DNA from: Acidobacteriota bacterium
GTDB taxonomy: Bacteria; Acidobacteriota; Terriglobia; Acidiferrales; UBA7541
DNA length: 64,000 nt
Reading direction: 5' to 3'
Assembly: GCA_013289665.1 (NCBI GenBank)
Contig: JABCZN010000001.1
Coordinates: 62,001-126,000, forward strand
In this document: positions 35,227 through 43,855 of the stretch, one piece after another
Layout: every line of letters begins with the position of its first letter
Numbering within the stretch: the first letter of the stretch is position 1
Position numbers and translations under genes: made by a program
The notes under the pieces: generated by a model
The model's database searches: none
Told to the model about the DNA's origin: nothing
Seen by the model: the letters and a program-made list of their open reading frames with translations, nothing else

Positions 35227-35293
35227 CCGTTAATTCAATTCTGGAGGGCTCGGAATCCGACCTGGGAGGAATCTTCTTGCTATATGCATCTCT

Positions 35294-35329
35294 TGTAGGG
35301 CCCGTCCGCCACGGCGGACGGGCCGCTCT
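35294..35329. repeat. Dispersed hairpin repeat, family 1 copy B
   Basis: TTGTAG followed by a perfect 12-bp inverted repeat (GGCCCGTCCGCC 35299-35310, GGCGGACGGGCC 35313-35324) and GCTCTT. It is nearly identical to 11755-11791 although the flanking genes are unrelated. It lies between convergent mogA and the unknown gene at 35337, and may serve as a terminator. Confidence 0.7.
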
Positions 35330-35336
35330 TCCGCTT

Positions 35337-36374
35337 TCAAACAGCCTGAAGAGACTTGTGAACCTCTCCTGCTCCACCCGCGTGCTTCGCCGGCGTCATC
35401 TTGTAATGCAGTCGCAGGATCGTCAGCCCCACAAATGTAATTTCGTGGTCCGTGCGAAGGATTCCGTCTTCATCCGCATACAGGTGAAAAATCTCGTGCA
35501 GCGTCTTGAAATTTCGCACCCGCCAGTGCTCAGCGCCCGATTCGACGACGCGGTAAAATCCCGATCTCCCGAACGCTGCGCCCGTAGATACCAATCCAAA
35601 CGTCCCGTCCGCGTAGCCACAGGGCCGCAGATACACGTTGCTGCTGCCAAAACACGGAAACGTCACCTTTACGCAAGGATTCGCTTCTCCCGGTATCTGC
35701 GCGGTGGAATAAAGCCCCGCATAAATCACTTTCCCGGTGGCGCGGAATCTGCGAAGCCAACCGGTGTACGCCAATCTCCCGGAAGCCATTTCGCGCAATT
35801 CTACGACCTCGCTGGTCATCCCTTTTGCTACTTCCAGAGAAGATATCGGAAAATTCAGTTGGTCCATTCGCCGGCTGATGAATTCCACCAGCAGCCAAAG
35901 CACAAACTTTCCGGCAAAATACACCTCGCTCCACACTTCCAGCTTGTAAAGCGCGGTGTGCTCGTAAAAATGCCGGATTCGCGGGTCCACCCGGTCCGGA
36001 TCGAACGATGGTCCGCGCAAGCTCTCAAAGCTGGGGATCAGTCCCGCATCCGGCGGCTGGCTCATCCCCAATTTCTCTTCTTCCGCAATTCGTTGATAGA
36101 CGCCCGTCCCGATCACGCCCGGTTTTCCCAGCACGCAATCGAGCCACGCAGCCTCGCTCTTGCGAATTCTTTTGCCCGTCAAGCGGACCAGCCACTCGAT
36201 GCACACTTGCAACAAAAGCCCTAAAAGCGAATACACTGCCGCTCGTACGCCCGTCGGCGGTTCCTCGACGGAAAGGCGGCGCTTTTCCTCTGGTTTGGGA
36301 TTTACCTGTGGTTGTGGGGGCATCTTGACCCAATTATCCCATTCCTCGACCCGGCCAAATTCTGAAATCGGCAC
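35337..36374 (-). CDS. Hypothetical protein, about 345 residues
   Basis: I do not recognise a family. The protein is probably soluble or peripheral, with one amphipathic or weakly hydrophobic stretch near the N terminus (AAVYSLLGLLLQVCIEWLV, residues 45-63) and another near residue 155 (AGKFVLWLLVEFIS). Between them is a helical part; the C-terminal 150 residues look beta-rich, with NVYLRPCGYADGTFGLVSTG and HEITFVGLTILRLHYKM, reminiscent of a START/DUF4166-like fold only in pattern. The GTG at 36374 is the longest start; ATG at 36323 is an alternative. It stands alone between mogA and the hydrolase gene. Confidence 0.6.
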   Translation of the reverse strand: MPISEFGRVEEWDNWVKMPPQPQVNPKPEEKRRLSVEEPPTGVRAAVYSLLGLLLQVCIEWLVRLTGKRIRKSEAAWLDCVLGKPGVIGTGVYQRIAEEEKLGMSQPPDAGLIPSFESLRGPSFDPDRVDPRIRHFYEHTALYKLEVWSEVYFAGKFVLWLLVEFISRRMDQLNFPISSLEVAKGMTSEVVELREMASGRLAYTGWLRRFRATGKVIYAGLYSTAQIPGEANPCVKVTFPCFGSSNVYLRPCGYADGTFGLVSTGAAFGRSGFYRVVESGAEHWRVRNFKTLHEIFHLYADEDGILRTDHEITFVGLTILRLHYKMTPAKHAGGAGEVHKSLQAV

Positions 36375-36428
36375 AAGTTTCCGGGCCGTTACGCTCCACC
36401 ACGATAATGTGCGTGGTGGATGCCGAAG

Positions 36429-38225
36429 CTATTTTTGAACAATGGGTAATACGACTCGCGATGCGTGCTCCGCGTCGTGATGCACCGTAATCCGCCCAAT
36501 CCGGCTTTCTTTCGACACAATTTCGGATTCGCCTGTCTGCAAATTCCTGGAAAAGTGCGGATAAAAGGCGCCGCTGATCTGCACGCGAATCTTGTGTCCC
36601 TTCAAGAAACTGTTGCTCGTCAACATACGATCCAGCGTCAATTTGTAAATCTTCCCGGGTTCCAGTAGTTCCGGTTTGATGGTTTCCTTCCGCCAGCTGG
36701 CTCGCAGCACATCGAGGCCCGGGCTCATCAAGTTAAATGCCGTGCCATCCGGCGCCACATCGAGCAGCCTCACCCACAGATCAAAATCCTTCACGTCCGC
36801 CGACACATACATCTCCGCCGTGATCGGCCCGGTCACTTCCGTATCCTGGCCCATCGGTTCGCTGTCGAACACCAGGACGTCTTGCCGCCCCGCCAGCGCC
36901 TGGTAGTCATTCGCGCCGTACGCGTCATAGATATCTGCAACCGGATGCGCCGGGTCCGAGAGGAACGAACTGGTCTTTGCCTTTGACTTCTCGCCGGCCC
37001 CCAAAAGCTTCCCAATTCGACTGTCCGCTGAATTTGCCGCCAGAAACAGGGAAGTCGCTTGTGCTCGCTCTAGTGGCCACGTCTTTTCGTCACGCCATGC
37101 ATTCGTCCCCATCACAAAAAGTCGTACTGGCGCTTCCTTTTCGACGCCGTTATCCAAGCCTTTCAAATAGTGGTCCATCCAGCGCAAGACCAACTCGTCG
37201 TAGTCCACCGGTGCGGTTGGACCGAATTCACGCTCTCCGCTCTTCCGCGTGTCCTGTGCTCCGTGGGTCCACGGCCCGATGATCGTCCGCGTCGCGGGAT
37301 ACTTCGCGCCTTTCCGCGCCGCCAGCAACCCTTTGAAATTCGTCGTGGCCCCATCAGGCCCGTAAGCTTCGTCATACCAGCCCGAAAAATTCAGCACCGC
37401 GCAATGAACCCGGCCATATTTGTTCCGAAGTTCCGCCCAGTCCCACCATGGATCAGAAGCCGCGTGTGCTAGCCATTGGTAATAAAATGGCGCCGATTTC
37501 TTCAAATCCGGCAGATCCCGAAGCGGTAAATAGCCCTCGACGCGTTCCATTTCCAGTTTCCACGCCGCTTTTGCCTCTCCGTAGGTCTGGGGCCCGGGCA
37601 GTTTCTTCCGCTTTCGAGCATCCGGCGCGATGTTCATCCAGATCCATTCCAGCCACGACCCATCAAACAGTCCGCCCGAATAAAAGAAATTTCGCGGCGT
37701 GGAAAACGTCATGGCCGGAACCATCGCCTTCAGATGAGGTGGATTTTCCACTGCCGCCAACCACTGCACCGCGCCGGGATACGACAACCCAAATGTCCCC
37801 ACATTTCCATCCGACCACATTTGCCGCGCGGCCCATTCAATCGTGTCGTATCCATCTTTCCCTTCGTTTTGATACGGCAAGAATTCCCCGTCCGATGTAT
37901 ATCGCCCCCGCACATCCTGAATCACCACCGCATACCCGCGCACAGGCAGCTTCTCGAACGTACTCCACTCCTTGGGTGCATCTTCCTTTCCGTATGGTGT
38001 TCGATACACCAGGGCAGGGAATCGCCCTTCCGCCTTCGGCAGCCACACATCCGCCCGCAGCACCACGCCATCCCTCATCGGCACGGCCACATTTTTCAAC
38101 ATCACCCGCGGCGTCGCGTTTGAGCTCTGTTCTCTCGCAAACGCCAATATCCATGCGCCACACAATATCGCCAGTCCGAGGCCACTTATCCAGACCGCTC
38201 TATGCCTTCTCATCACGCCCCGCAT
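36429..38225 (-). CDS. CocE/NonD (X-Pro dipeptidyl-peptidase S15) family hydrolase
   Basis: A 598-residue exported or membrane-anchored serine hydrolase. After a hydrophobic N-terminal segment (AVWISGLGLAILCGAWILAF) comes an alpha/beta-hydrolase domain that opens VPMRDGVVLRADVWLP and has the nucleophile in GLSYPG, the GxSYxG signature of this family. GPWTH probably includes part of the catalytic region. A C-terminal jelly-roll domain (EVTGPITAEMYVSADVKDFDLWVRLLDV) completes the typical architecture. Substrates may be acyl esters or peptides. The start at 38225 is preferred; extending to 38420 would run through proC. Confidence 0.88.
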   Translation of the reverse strand: MRGVMRRHRAVWISGLGLAILCGAWILAFAREQSSNATPRVMLKNVAVPMRDGVVLRADVWLPKAEGRFPALVYRTPYGKEDAPKEWSTFEKLPVRGYAVVIQDVRGRYTSDGEFLPYQNEGKDGYDTIEWAARQMWSDGNVGTFGLSYPGAVQWLAAVENPPHLKAMVPAMTFSTPRNFFYSGGLFDGSWLEWIWMNIAPDARKRKKLPGPQTYGEAKAAWKLEMERVEGYLPLRDLPDLKKSAPFYYQWLAHAASDPWWDWAELRNKYGRVHCAVLNFSGWYDEAYGPDGATTNFKGLLAARKGAKYPATRTIIGPWTHGAQDTRKSGEREFGPTAPVDYDELVLRWMDHYLKGLDNGVEKEAPVRLFVMGTNAWRDEKTWPLERAQATSLFLAANSADSRIGKLLGAGEKSKAKTSSFLSDPAHPVADIYDAYGANDYQALAGRQDVLVFDSEPMGQDTEVTGPITAEMYVSADVKDFDLWVRLLDVAPDGTAFNLMSPGLDVLRASWRKETIKPELLEPGKIYKLTLDRMLTSNSFLKGHKIRVQISGAFYPHFSRNLQTGESEIVSKESRIGRITVHHDAEHASRVVLPIVQK

Positions 38226-38253
38226 TCTATCCCAGCCTCTCCGCAAACGCTTG

Positions 38254-38282
38254 TTGACCCTTCGCCGCGCGTCCGTAACAAT
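38254..38282 (+). promoter_or_regulatory. Promoter of proC, near-leaderless
   Basis: A -35 TTGACC (38254-38259), a 17-base spacer and -10 AACAAT (38277-38282) precede the proC ATG at 38292 by so little that the 5' leader would be about three bases. No Shine-Dalgarno site is visible. The promoter lies between divergent proC and the hydrolase gene. Confidence 0.5.
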
Positions 38283-38291
38283 GATTGCACC

Positions 38292-39119
38292 ATGACCAGC
38301 AAACTTTCCCTCAAGAAGCTCGCCGTCCTCGGCACAGGCAAGCTCGGCGGGATCCTTCTCCGCGCCTATCTGAAGCAGAAACTCTTCGCTGCCAAAAATG
38401 TCACTGCCACCGTCCGCCACGAAGAAAAAGCCGCCGCGCTCGCCACGGAGCTTGGCGTCATCTCCTCCACCGACAACCGCAAAGCGGTTCGCGGTGCCGA
38501 CATCGTCATCCTTGGCGTAAAACCCCAGGTGGTTGGCGACGTCCTGAAGGAAATCAAGCCCGAACTCGGAAAGGATACGCTAGTCATCTCCGTCGCCGCT
38601 TCGGTTCCCACTGCCTACATCGAACAGCGCCTGGGCGAAAAAGTCCCCGTCATCCGCGCAATGCCCAACACCTGCTCCATCGTCGGCACGGGCATGACCG
38701 GCATCTGCAAGGGCGCCCACGCCTCCGCTGAGCATCTCGAAATTGCCAAAGCCCTGTTCGACGCTGTCGGCCGCACCGTCATTGTCGATGAAAAAAACAT
38801 GGACGCGGTCACGGGTCTATCCGCCAGCGGCCCGGCCTTCGCTTACATCATTCTCGAATCGCTGGCCGAAGCCGGCGTCAAAGTCGGCCTCCCCCGAGAC
38901 GTCGCCACGCTTCTAGCAGCACAGACCATGAAAGGCTCGGCCAGCGTAGTCCTCGAAACCGGCGATCACCCCGCCTTGCTGAAAGACTCCGTCACCACTC
39001 CCGCGGGCTGCACCATTGACGGCATCATGGAACTCGAGGAAGGAAAGCTTCGCGTCACCCTCATCAAGGCCGTAGTGAAAGCTACGCAACGCGCCAGTGA
39101 ACTTCTCTTCGAAAAGTAA
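38292..39119 (+). CDS. proC: Pyrroline-5-carboxylate reductase
   Basis: Makes L-proline from 1-pyrroline-5-carboxylate with NAD(P)H. The N-terminal Rossmann fold has VLGTGKLGGILL; RAMPNTCSIVGTGMT is the conserved substrate-side segment, and the C-terminal dimer domain has GLSASGPAFAYIILESLAEAG and TTPAGCTIDGI. The length of 275 residues is normal. The ATG at 38292 is chosen because upstream frame sequence overlaps the divergent hydrolase gene. Transcription may be leaderless (see promoter entry). No other proline gene is adjacent. Confidence 0.93.
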   Translation: MTSKLSLKKLAVLGTGKLGGILLRAYLKQKLFAAKNVTATVRHEEKAAALATELGVISSTDNRKAVRGADIVILGVKPQVVGDVLKEIKPELGKDTLVISVAASVPTAYIEQRLGEKVPVIRAMPNTCSIVGTGMTGICKGAHASAEHLEIAKALFDAVGRTVIVDEKNMDAVTGLSASGPAFAYIILESLAEAGVKVGLPRDVATLLAAQTMKGSASVVLETGDHPALLKDSVTTPAGCTIDGIMELEEGKLRVTLIKAVVKATQRASELLFEK

Positions 39120-39199
39120 TCCTTTCGTTGTACGGTACCTCTGAGACCGGTCGCCTGCGGCCCTTCGCACATTTCTGATAGTTTGGGAGGTATCCGCGA

Positions 39200-39703
39200 A
39201 TGCTTTCGTTCGCCAGACGTGTTTTCGCCCTTTTCCTCTGGTGTCTCTGCGTACCCGCTTTCATCGCCGCTCAGACGGTCAAAGAAGCCCCAGCGACAAA
39301 GGCCCCCAGAAATGCCGGTTGGGCAACTTCGGAAAAGGCTGTCACCAAGCTTGAGCAGGAATGGTTCAAAATCCAGCTCGCCCACGACTGGGACAAATTG
39401 CGCCAGCTCCTCGGCGATGATTTCCAATTGATCGAATCCGACGGCCGCCTCGGCGACCGCGACTCTATGATCGCCGGCTACAAGGAAGAAGCGCCCTCGG
39501 TCGCCACGATCAGCATGACCCTTCTCGTCTCCCACGCGGTCAGCAATGATACCGTCGTCGCTACCGGACTCGACGACATCAGCCTCCGCCGGCGTGATGG
39601 CTCCGTCTCTCACCGCTACGAGCGCTTCACCGACGTCTGGATCCTCCGCAGCAACCAGTGGGTCTGCGTCGCCGAGCAAATCACCCTGGCCCACCCACAA
39701 TAG
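39200..39703 (+). CDS. Exported DUF4440/SnoaL-like protein
   Basis: A 167-residue protein with a clear signal peptide (RRVFALFLWCLCVPAFIAAQ, cut after about residue 25). The mature part resembles the NTF2-like/DUF4440 fold: VTKLEQEWFKIQLAHDWDKLRQLLGDDFQLIESDG, then strands DTVVATGLDDISLRRRDGSV and YERFTDVWILRSNQWVCVAEQIT. These small barrels bind hydrophobic ligands or act as enzymes; none can be named here. GGGAGG is upstream of the ATG. It appears to be a single-gene unit before the nuo cluster. Confidence 0.8.
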   Translation: MLSFARRVFALFLWCLCVPAFIAAQTVKEAPATKAPRNAGWATSEKAVTKLEQEWFKIQLAHDWDKLRQLLGDDFQLIESDGRLGDRDSMIAGYKEEAPSVATISMTLLVSHAVSNDTVVATGLDDISLRRRDGSVSHRYERFTDVWILRSNQWVCVAEQITLAHPQ

Positions 39704-39903
39704 CGCTGAACTCTTAGGCGAAAGCATCACATACTGCCTGCCCGCCACAGGAGGGAAGCCATCCGACAAGGTCCGGCCATGGGACTCCGGTGGTGGCTAC
39801 CGGAGATAGCTGAAGGACCTCAACTTCCACCGGCTCGTCAAATCGGATCATTATCGAAGAAGCCGGCATTCATCTGTGCTAGCATTCGCCCATAGGCCAC
39901 CCG

Positions 39904-40278
39904 ATGCCGGCCGCCTACATCCCGCTTCTGCTCTTCTCTCTGCTGGTGCTCACGTTTCCAGTCGTCACGCTCGTCGTCTTCAAATGCATCCGCCCCGGCT
40001 CCCGCGGCGGCCCCGCCAAATTTCAGCCCTACGAATGCGGCATCCTGCCTGAGACCAGCGCTCGCGGACGCTACTCCGCCCGCTTCTACATCATCGGTAT
40101 GCTCTTTGTGGTCTTCGAAGTGGAAACAATTTTTCTTTTTCCCTGGGCCATATTGTTTCGCACCTGGCTCGCCCAACATCTTGCCGCGTTCGCGCTATCC
40201 TACATGTTCGTTTTTCTCGGCATCCTCCTCGTCGGATACGTCTGGCTGTACAAAAAAGGCGCGCTCGACCTCGCATGA
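39904..40278 (+). CDS. nuoA: NADH-quinone oxidoreductase subunit A (plus-strand cluster)
   Basis: A 124-residue membrane protein with three helices, matching NuoA of complex I: FQPYECGILPET, RYSARFYIIGMLFVVFEVETIFLFPWA. The motif usually read as FDxE is FEVE here, so the conserved Asp of the quinone-side loop is Glu. It is the first gene of the plus-strand cluster. nuoB, which normally follows, is absent: the next gene, nuoC, begins 274 bases downstream and no NuoB remnant can be read in any frame of that gap. Confidence 0.88.
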   Translation: MPAAYIPLLLFSLLVLTFPVVTLVVFKCIRPGSRGGPAKFQPYECGILPETSARGRYSARFYIIGMLFVVFEVETIFLFPWAILFRTWLAQHLAAFALSYMFVFLGILLVGYVWLYKKGALDLA

Positions 40279-40552
40279 TTCCATTTCAGCGCCGGGAATT
40301 TCCGTTCAGGAACTTTCTAATTCCTCGAATGAGTCGATGCGCATTGACGCCACTCTGAGCGTATGTTAGAAACCCTGTGAGCGACGCTTTTTTGTCGCCA
40401 GTTCGGGCGGACGGTTACAGTTTGTTGTCCGTTTTTTGCAATTCGTTCCTCCGTTCGAGAGTATTTTGGCGGTGTTCTCGGGGGAATGAAATTCGCGCCT
40501 GTGCTCCGTTACCGGCCAGGCAATCCAAGTGCAGCCCGAGGTCCAAGGGTCC

Positions 40553-41149
40553 ATGGCAGACGAGTCCAAGGCACCCCAATCGCCGGAAAGTTCACAGTCA
40601 AGTGTGTCTGGCTCTTCCCCCGCGAAATCCGCCGCTCCTACCGTGTTACAGCGCCCGCTGGACTGCCAACTCTTTAGGAGGTATCGCGAACGTTTCGGCG
40701 CCGCAATTCTCAACGCGCTCGAAGACCGCAAGCAATCCATCCTTATTGTGGATGCCGCGCAACTCCTCGAAATTGCCCGGTACTCCCGCGACGAAGAGAA
40801 GTTCGATCTGCTTGAGGATTACACCGCCCTGGATTGGCCGCACCGCGAAAAGCGTTTCGACCTCGTTGCGCAGCTTTATTCCTTCACCAGCAACACGCAC
40901 CTTCGCCTGAAAATTCCTCTCGGCGCCAACGAGCAACCCAGCACGCTCTTCCCCATCTGGCCCACTGCCAACTGGTTCGAGCGCGAGATATTCGACCTCT
41001 TTGGCATCGCCTTCCGCGGACATCCCAACCTGAAGCGCATTCTGCTTCCCGATGAGTGGCAGGGCCACCCCCTTTGCAAGGACTATGACATTCTTCAGCA
41101 GGGCACCGCCTGGGTCCGGGAAAATCTCGGGATCGAGAGCGGTCAGTAG
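40553..41149 (+). CDS. nuoC: NADH-quinone oxidoreductase subunit C-like (plus-strand cluster)
   Basis: A 198-residue soluble protein of the 30-kDa subunit type. The C-terminal signature [34 protein letters not shown] is nearly canonical (given here in pieces: [12 protein letters not shown] and GHPNLKRILLP). The final HPLRKDY reads HPLCKDY. A Ser/Pro-rich N-terminal extension of about 40 residues (ESSQSSVSGSSPAKSAAP) is not found in the minus-strand paralogue as far as that is visible. It should bind the NuoD subunit; but the NuoD next to it is severely shortened. Confidence 0.85.
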   Translation: MADESKAPQSPESSQSSVSGSSPAKSAAPTVLQRPLDCQLFRRYRERFGAAILNALEDRKQSILIVDAAQLLEIARYSRDEEKFDLLEDYTALDWPHREKRFDLVAQLYSFTSNTHLRLKIPLGANEQPSTLFPIWPTANWFEREIFDLFGIAFRGHPNLKRILLPDEWQGHPLCKDYDILQQGTAWVRENLGIESGQ

Positions 41150-41152
41150 GGT

Positions 41153-41641
41153 GTGAAAATTTTGACTGATACCGTACGCGAAAGGGCCGGGCAAAAAACT
41201 GACACCCTCTTCGGCGCCGATGAACTCGTCATCAATATGAGGCCGCAGCATCCCTCCACCCATGGCGTTCTGCGTGTCAAACTGAAGCTCGACGGTGAGC
41301 GCGTCGTCGGCTCCGAATGTGTCATCGGCTATCTGCACCAGTCGCGCCTCATCTGCCTGCAGGCGATCGAAAATATTCCCGCAGGCCCTATCATGGCCCG
41401 CGTGGGCAAAGTTCTGAAGCCTCCGGCCGGAGAGGTCTATCACGCTATCGAAGGCCCCAAAGGAATCCTCGGCTATTACACCGTCAGCGACGGCTCTATC
41501 CAGCCCTACCGCGTCCGCATCCGGCCGCCGTCCTTCATCAATCTACAAGCTCTCGATAAAATGATTCGCGGCCACCTGGTCGCCGCTGTGGTCGCTATCA
41601 TCGGAACCCTCGACATCGTCCTCGGAGAGGTGGATCGCTAG
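41153..41641 (+). CDS. nuoD: Internally deleted NuoD-like protein, 162 residues
   Basis: The frame is open, but the product is only two ends of NuoD joined. Residues 20-60 match the N terminus ([23 protein letters not shown]), including the quinone-pocket histidine. It then jumps straight to the C terminus ([56 protein letters not shown]). Compared with the full paralogue at 62621-63817, about 220 central residues (51 to 272 there) are absent, among them the tyrosine that contacts quinone. The deletion is in frame and both ends stay well conserved. Start is GTG, three bases after nuoC. Confidence 0.85.
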   Translation: MKILTDTVRERAGQKTDTLFGADELVINMRPQHPSTHGVLRVKLKLDGERVVGSECVIGYLHQSRLICLQAIENIPAGPIMARVGKVLKPPAGEVYHAIEGPKGILGYYTVSDGSIQPYRVRIRPPSFINLQALDKMIRGHLVAAVVAIIGTLDIVLGEVDR

Positions 41642-41643
41642 CG

Positions 41644-43002
41644 ATGAATCCCACGCTCCATTCCATTCTCGCTTTTGTGCAGACCTGGTGGGTCGAACTT
41701 CTCTGCGCCGTGCTGATTGTGCTCGTCGTCCCGCTCATCGCCGGCTACCTCGCTCTCGTCGAGCGCAAAGTCATGGCCGACATGCCGGCGCGCCTCGGCC
41801 CCATGCGCGTAGGCCCGCCCGGCCTGTTGCAACCCATCGCCGACGCACTGAAGCTTCTCATCAAGGAAGACTCTATTCCCGATAACGCCGATCGATTTAT
41901 CTTCTGGCTCGCCCCGGTCCTTTCCGTGACTGCCGCCCTCACTTCGATGGGCGCCGTCGCCTTCGGCCCGTGGTTCCAGGCCGCGCGCGACATCAACATC
42001 GGCCTCCTCTTCGTCGTAGGCGTCAGCTCCCTTGGGCCGATCGGCATCGTCCTCGGCGGTTGGGCTTCCAACAATCACTATTCCATCATCGGCGCACTGC
42101 GCAGCACCGCTCAGCTTATCAGCTACGAAACCACCGCAGGCTTCGCTCTCGTCAGCGGCTTGCTCCTCGCAGGCACTCTGAACGTTCGCGCCATCGTGGA
42201 AGCCCAGCGCACCGACCACGCCTGGTACATCTTCCTCGCCCCAGTCGGCTTCTCCACCTATCTCATTGCCTCGATCGCGGAAACCAATCGAGCTCCGTTC
42301 GATCTTCCCGCGGCTGCATCCGAGCTCGTCGCCGGCTACATGACCGAATACAGCGGCTTCCGCTGGTCACTCTATTTCCTGGCGGAATATGCCAACATGA
42401 TCGTCGTCGCATCCGTTGGCACCACGCTTTTTCTTGGCGGTTGGCTGCGGCCGTTCCCGAATGTCCATTGGCTTGGCTGGCTGGACGCTGCTCCGACCCT
42501 GCTGCTCGCCGCTGTCGGCGCGTATTGTGTCTTCAGGGCAGGGAAGCAGCCCGCCCGTTTGCAATCGCTCGTCATGTGGGCAGTCGCGTTCTCCTCCTTT
42601 GTTGTCTCGGCGATCTTCGTGTTTGCGTCGCCGTTCAGTCATCTTCCGCTTGCAAAGATGCACGACGGTCTCTACGGCGCGTTTTGGTTTCTCCTCAAGG
42701 TTTCCGCCTACATTTACATTTTCATGTGGCTGCGCTTCGCGCTTCCGCGCTTTCGCTTCGAACAGCTTATGCGTCTCGGCTGGCACATCCTGATCCCGCT
42801 CGCCCTCGTCAACGTTGTCGGCGTTGCCATTGCCCTGGCGCTGCACTCCGAATTTAGCTGGAACCGCTGGCTCGCCACATTCTTCACCACGCTGGCCACA
42901 CTCGGGGCCGCCATGATGCTGCTTCGTTGGAACGACAAGTATTCCGCCGCCGCCGCGCTCCTGGCGGATTCCTCGATTGCCGAGGACCTTCATGCTGGAT
43001 AG
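41644..43002 (+). CDS. nuoH: Complex I subunit H (plus-strand cluster), divergent quinone loop
   Basis: A 452-residue membrane protein with about 9-10 helices, the subunit that joins the membrane arm to the quinone module. ERKVMADMPARLGPMRVGP and AETNRAPFDLP are typical. The acidic loop normally E-x-E-x-E reads A223-A-A225-S-E227, so two of three Glu are Ala; the minus-strand paralogue keeps all three (AEAESE). The C terminus is about 45 residues longer than the paralogue. It follows the shortened nuoD by two bases and overlaps nuoJ by eleven. Confidence 0.9.
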   Translation: MNPTLHSILAFVQTWWVELLCAVLIVLVVPLIAGYLALVERKVMADMPARLGPMRVGPPGLLQPIADALKLLIKEDSIPDNADRFIFWLAPVLSVTAALTSMGAVAFGPWFQAARDINIGLLFVVGVSSLGPIGIVLGGWASNNHYSIIGALRSTAQLISYETTAGFALVSGLLLAGTLNVRAIVEAQRTDHAWYIFLAPVGFSTYLIASIAETNRAPFDLPAAASELVAGYMTEYSGFRWSLYFLAEYANMIVVASVGTTLFLGGWLRPFPNVHWLGWLDAAPTLLLAAVGAYCVFRAGKQPARLQSLVMWAVAFSSFVVSAIFVFASPFSHLPLAKMHDGLYGAFWFLLKVSAYIYIFMWLRFALPRFRFEQLMRLGWHILIPLALVNVVGVAIALALHSEFSWNRWLATFFTTLATLGAAMMLLRWNDKYSAAAALLADSSIAEDLHAG

Positions 43003-43519
43003 CGTCATCTTCTATTTCTTCGCCGGTATCGCAGTGATCAGCGCCGCACTGATGGTCACGCGCCGCAACGCTATCCATAGTGCTGTCTTTCTCATCACCA
43101 CCTTGCTTGCCACCGCCGGAATCTTTCTGCAGCTCCGCGCCGAATTTCTGTTCATTGCGCAGATCATTCTGTACGTCGGCGGCATCATGGTGCTGTTCAT
43201 CTTCGTGATCATGCTTGTTCGGCTGGATGTCCCCCTGCCGCAAATCCGTTCCGGGTTACAAAAGTGGATTGCTCTATTCGTCGCCCTCACCGTTGGTGTG
43301 GAGGCCGGGGTCGTCATATTCCTCGCTCGCAAAGCTCCGGGCCAGGGTCTCCTGATTCCGAACCCCGCTCCCGCGGATAAGCTTCCCCCCAATACGGAGG
43401 AACTAGCGAATAGCTTGTTCCGTTCCTATCTTCTCCCCTTTGAAATCGCCAGCGTCCTGCTTCTCGTTGCCATGGTGGGAGCGGTGGTCATGGCTAAGAA
43501 GAGGACCGAAGCGCCATGA
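42992..43519 (+). CDS. nuoJ: Complex I subunit J (plus-strand cluster)
   Basis: A 175-residue protein with five predicted helices. The helix 3 region [22 protein letters not shown] carries the pi-bulge characteristic of NuoJ, and AIHSAVFLI is the usual preceding segment. A loop around residues 115-140 is Pro/Ala-rich. The ATG at 42992 overlaps the nuoH stop by eleven bases, so nuoI, normally located between nuoH and nuoJ, cannot be here. nuoK follows with an ATGA overlap. Confidence 0.9.
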   Translation: MLDSVIFYFFAGIAVISAALMVTRRNAIHSAVFLITTLLATAGIFLQLRAEFLFIAQIILYVGGIMVLFIFVIMLVRLDVPLPQIRSGLQKWIALFVALTVGVEAGVVIFLARKAPGQGLLIPNPAPADKLPPNTEELANSLFRSYLLPFEIASVLLLVAMVGAVVMAKKRTEAP

Positions 43520-43818
43520 TGCCCATTGGCCACTACCTGTTCCTCAGCTTGGCGCTCTTCCTGATCGGCGTCATCGGCGTCATCACGCGCCGCAACGTCA
43601 TCATCGTCCTCATGTCCATCGAATTGATCCTCAACGCAGTCAATATCAACCTCGTCGCCTTCTCGCGTTACTTTGGTGACGTCGCCGGACAGGTCTTCGC
43701 TCTCTTCATCATCGCCGATGCCGCCGCGGAAGCCGCCGTCGGCCTGGGCATCATCATCGCTTTCTTCCACAATCGCGAAACCGTCCTCGCCGACGAAATG
43801 GACCTCCTCAAGTGGTAA
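43516..43818 (+). CDS. nuoK: Complex I subunit K (plus-strand cluster)
   Basis: A 100-residue, three-helix membrane subunit homologous to MrpC. Conserved glutamates of helices 2 and 3 are present in [19 protein letters not shown] and [19 protein letters not shown]. It is of normal length and shows no sign of decay. It overlaps nuoJ by four bases. The next gene, nuoL, begins 37 bases downstream. Confidence 0.93.
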   Translation: MMPIGHYLFLSLALFLIGVIGVITRRNVIIVLMSIELILNAVNINLVAFSRYFGDVAGQVFALFIIADAAAEAAVGLGIIIAFFHNRETVLADEMDLLKW

Positions 43819-43855
43819 CCCTCACTCCCTCGCGTTTCGCCTTGGGGGTCCGCCG

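Noticed and set aside
40279..40552. Possible hidden or degraded nuoB
   Set aside because: The gap is only 274 bases, shorter than nuoB, and no CCxxE-type or other NuoB motif can be read in any frame.
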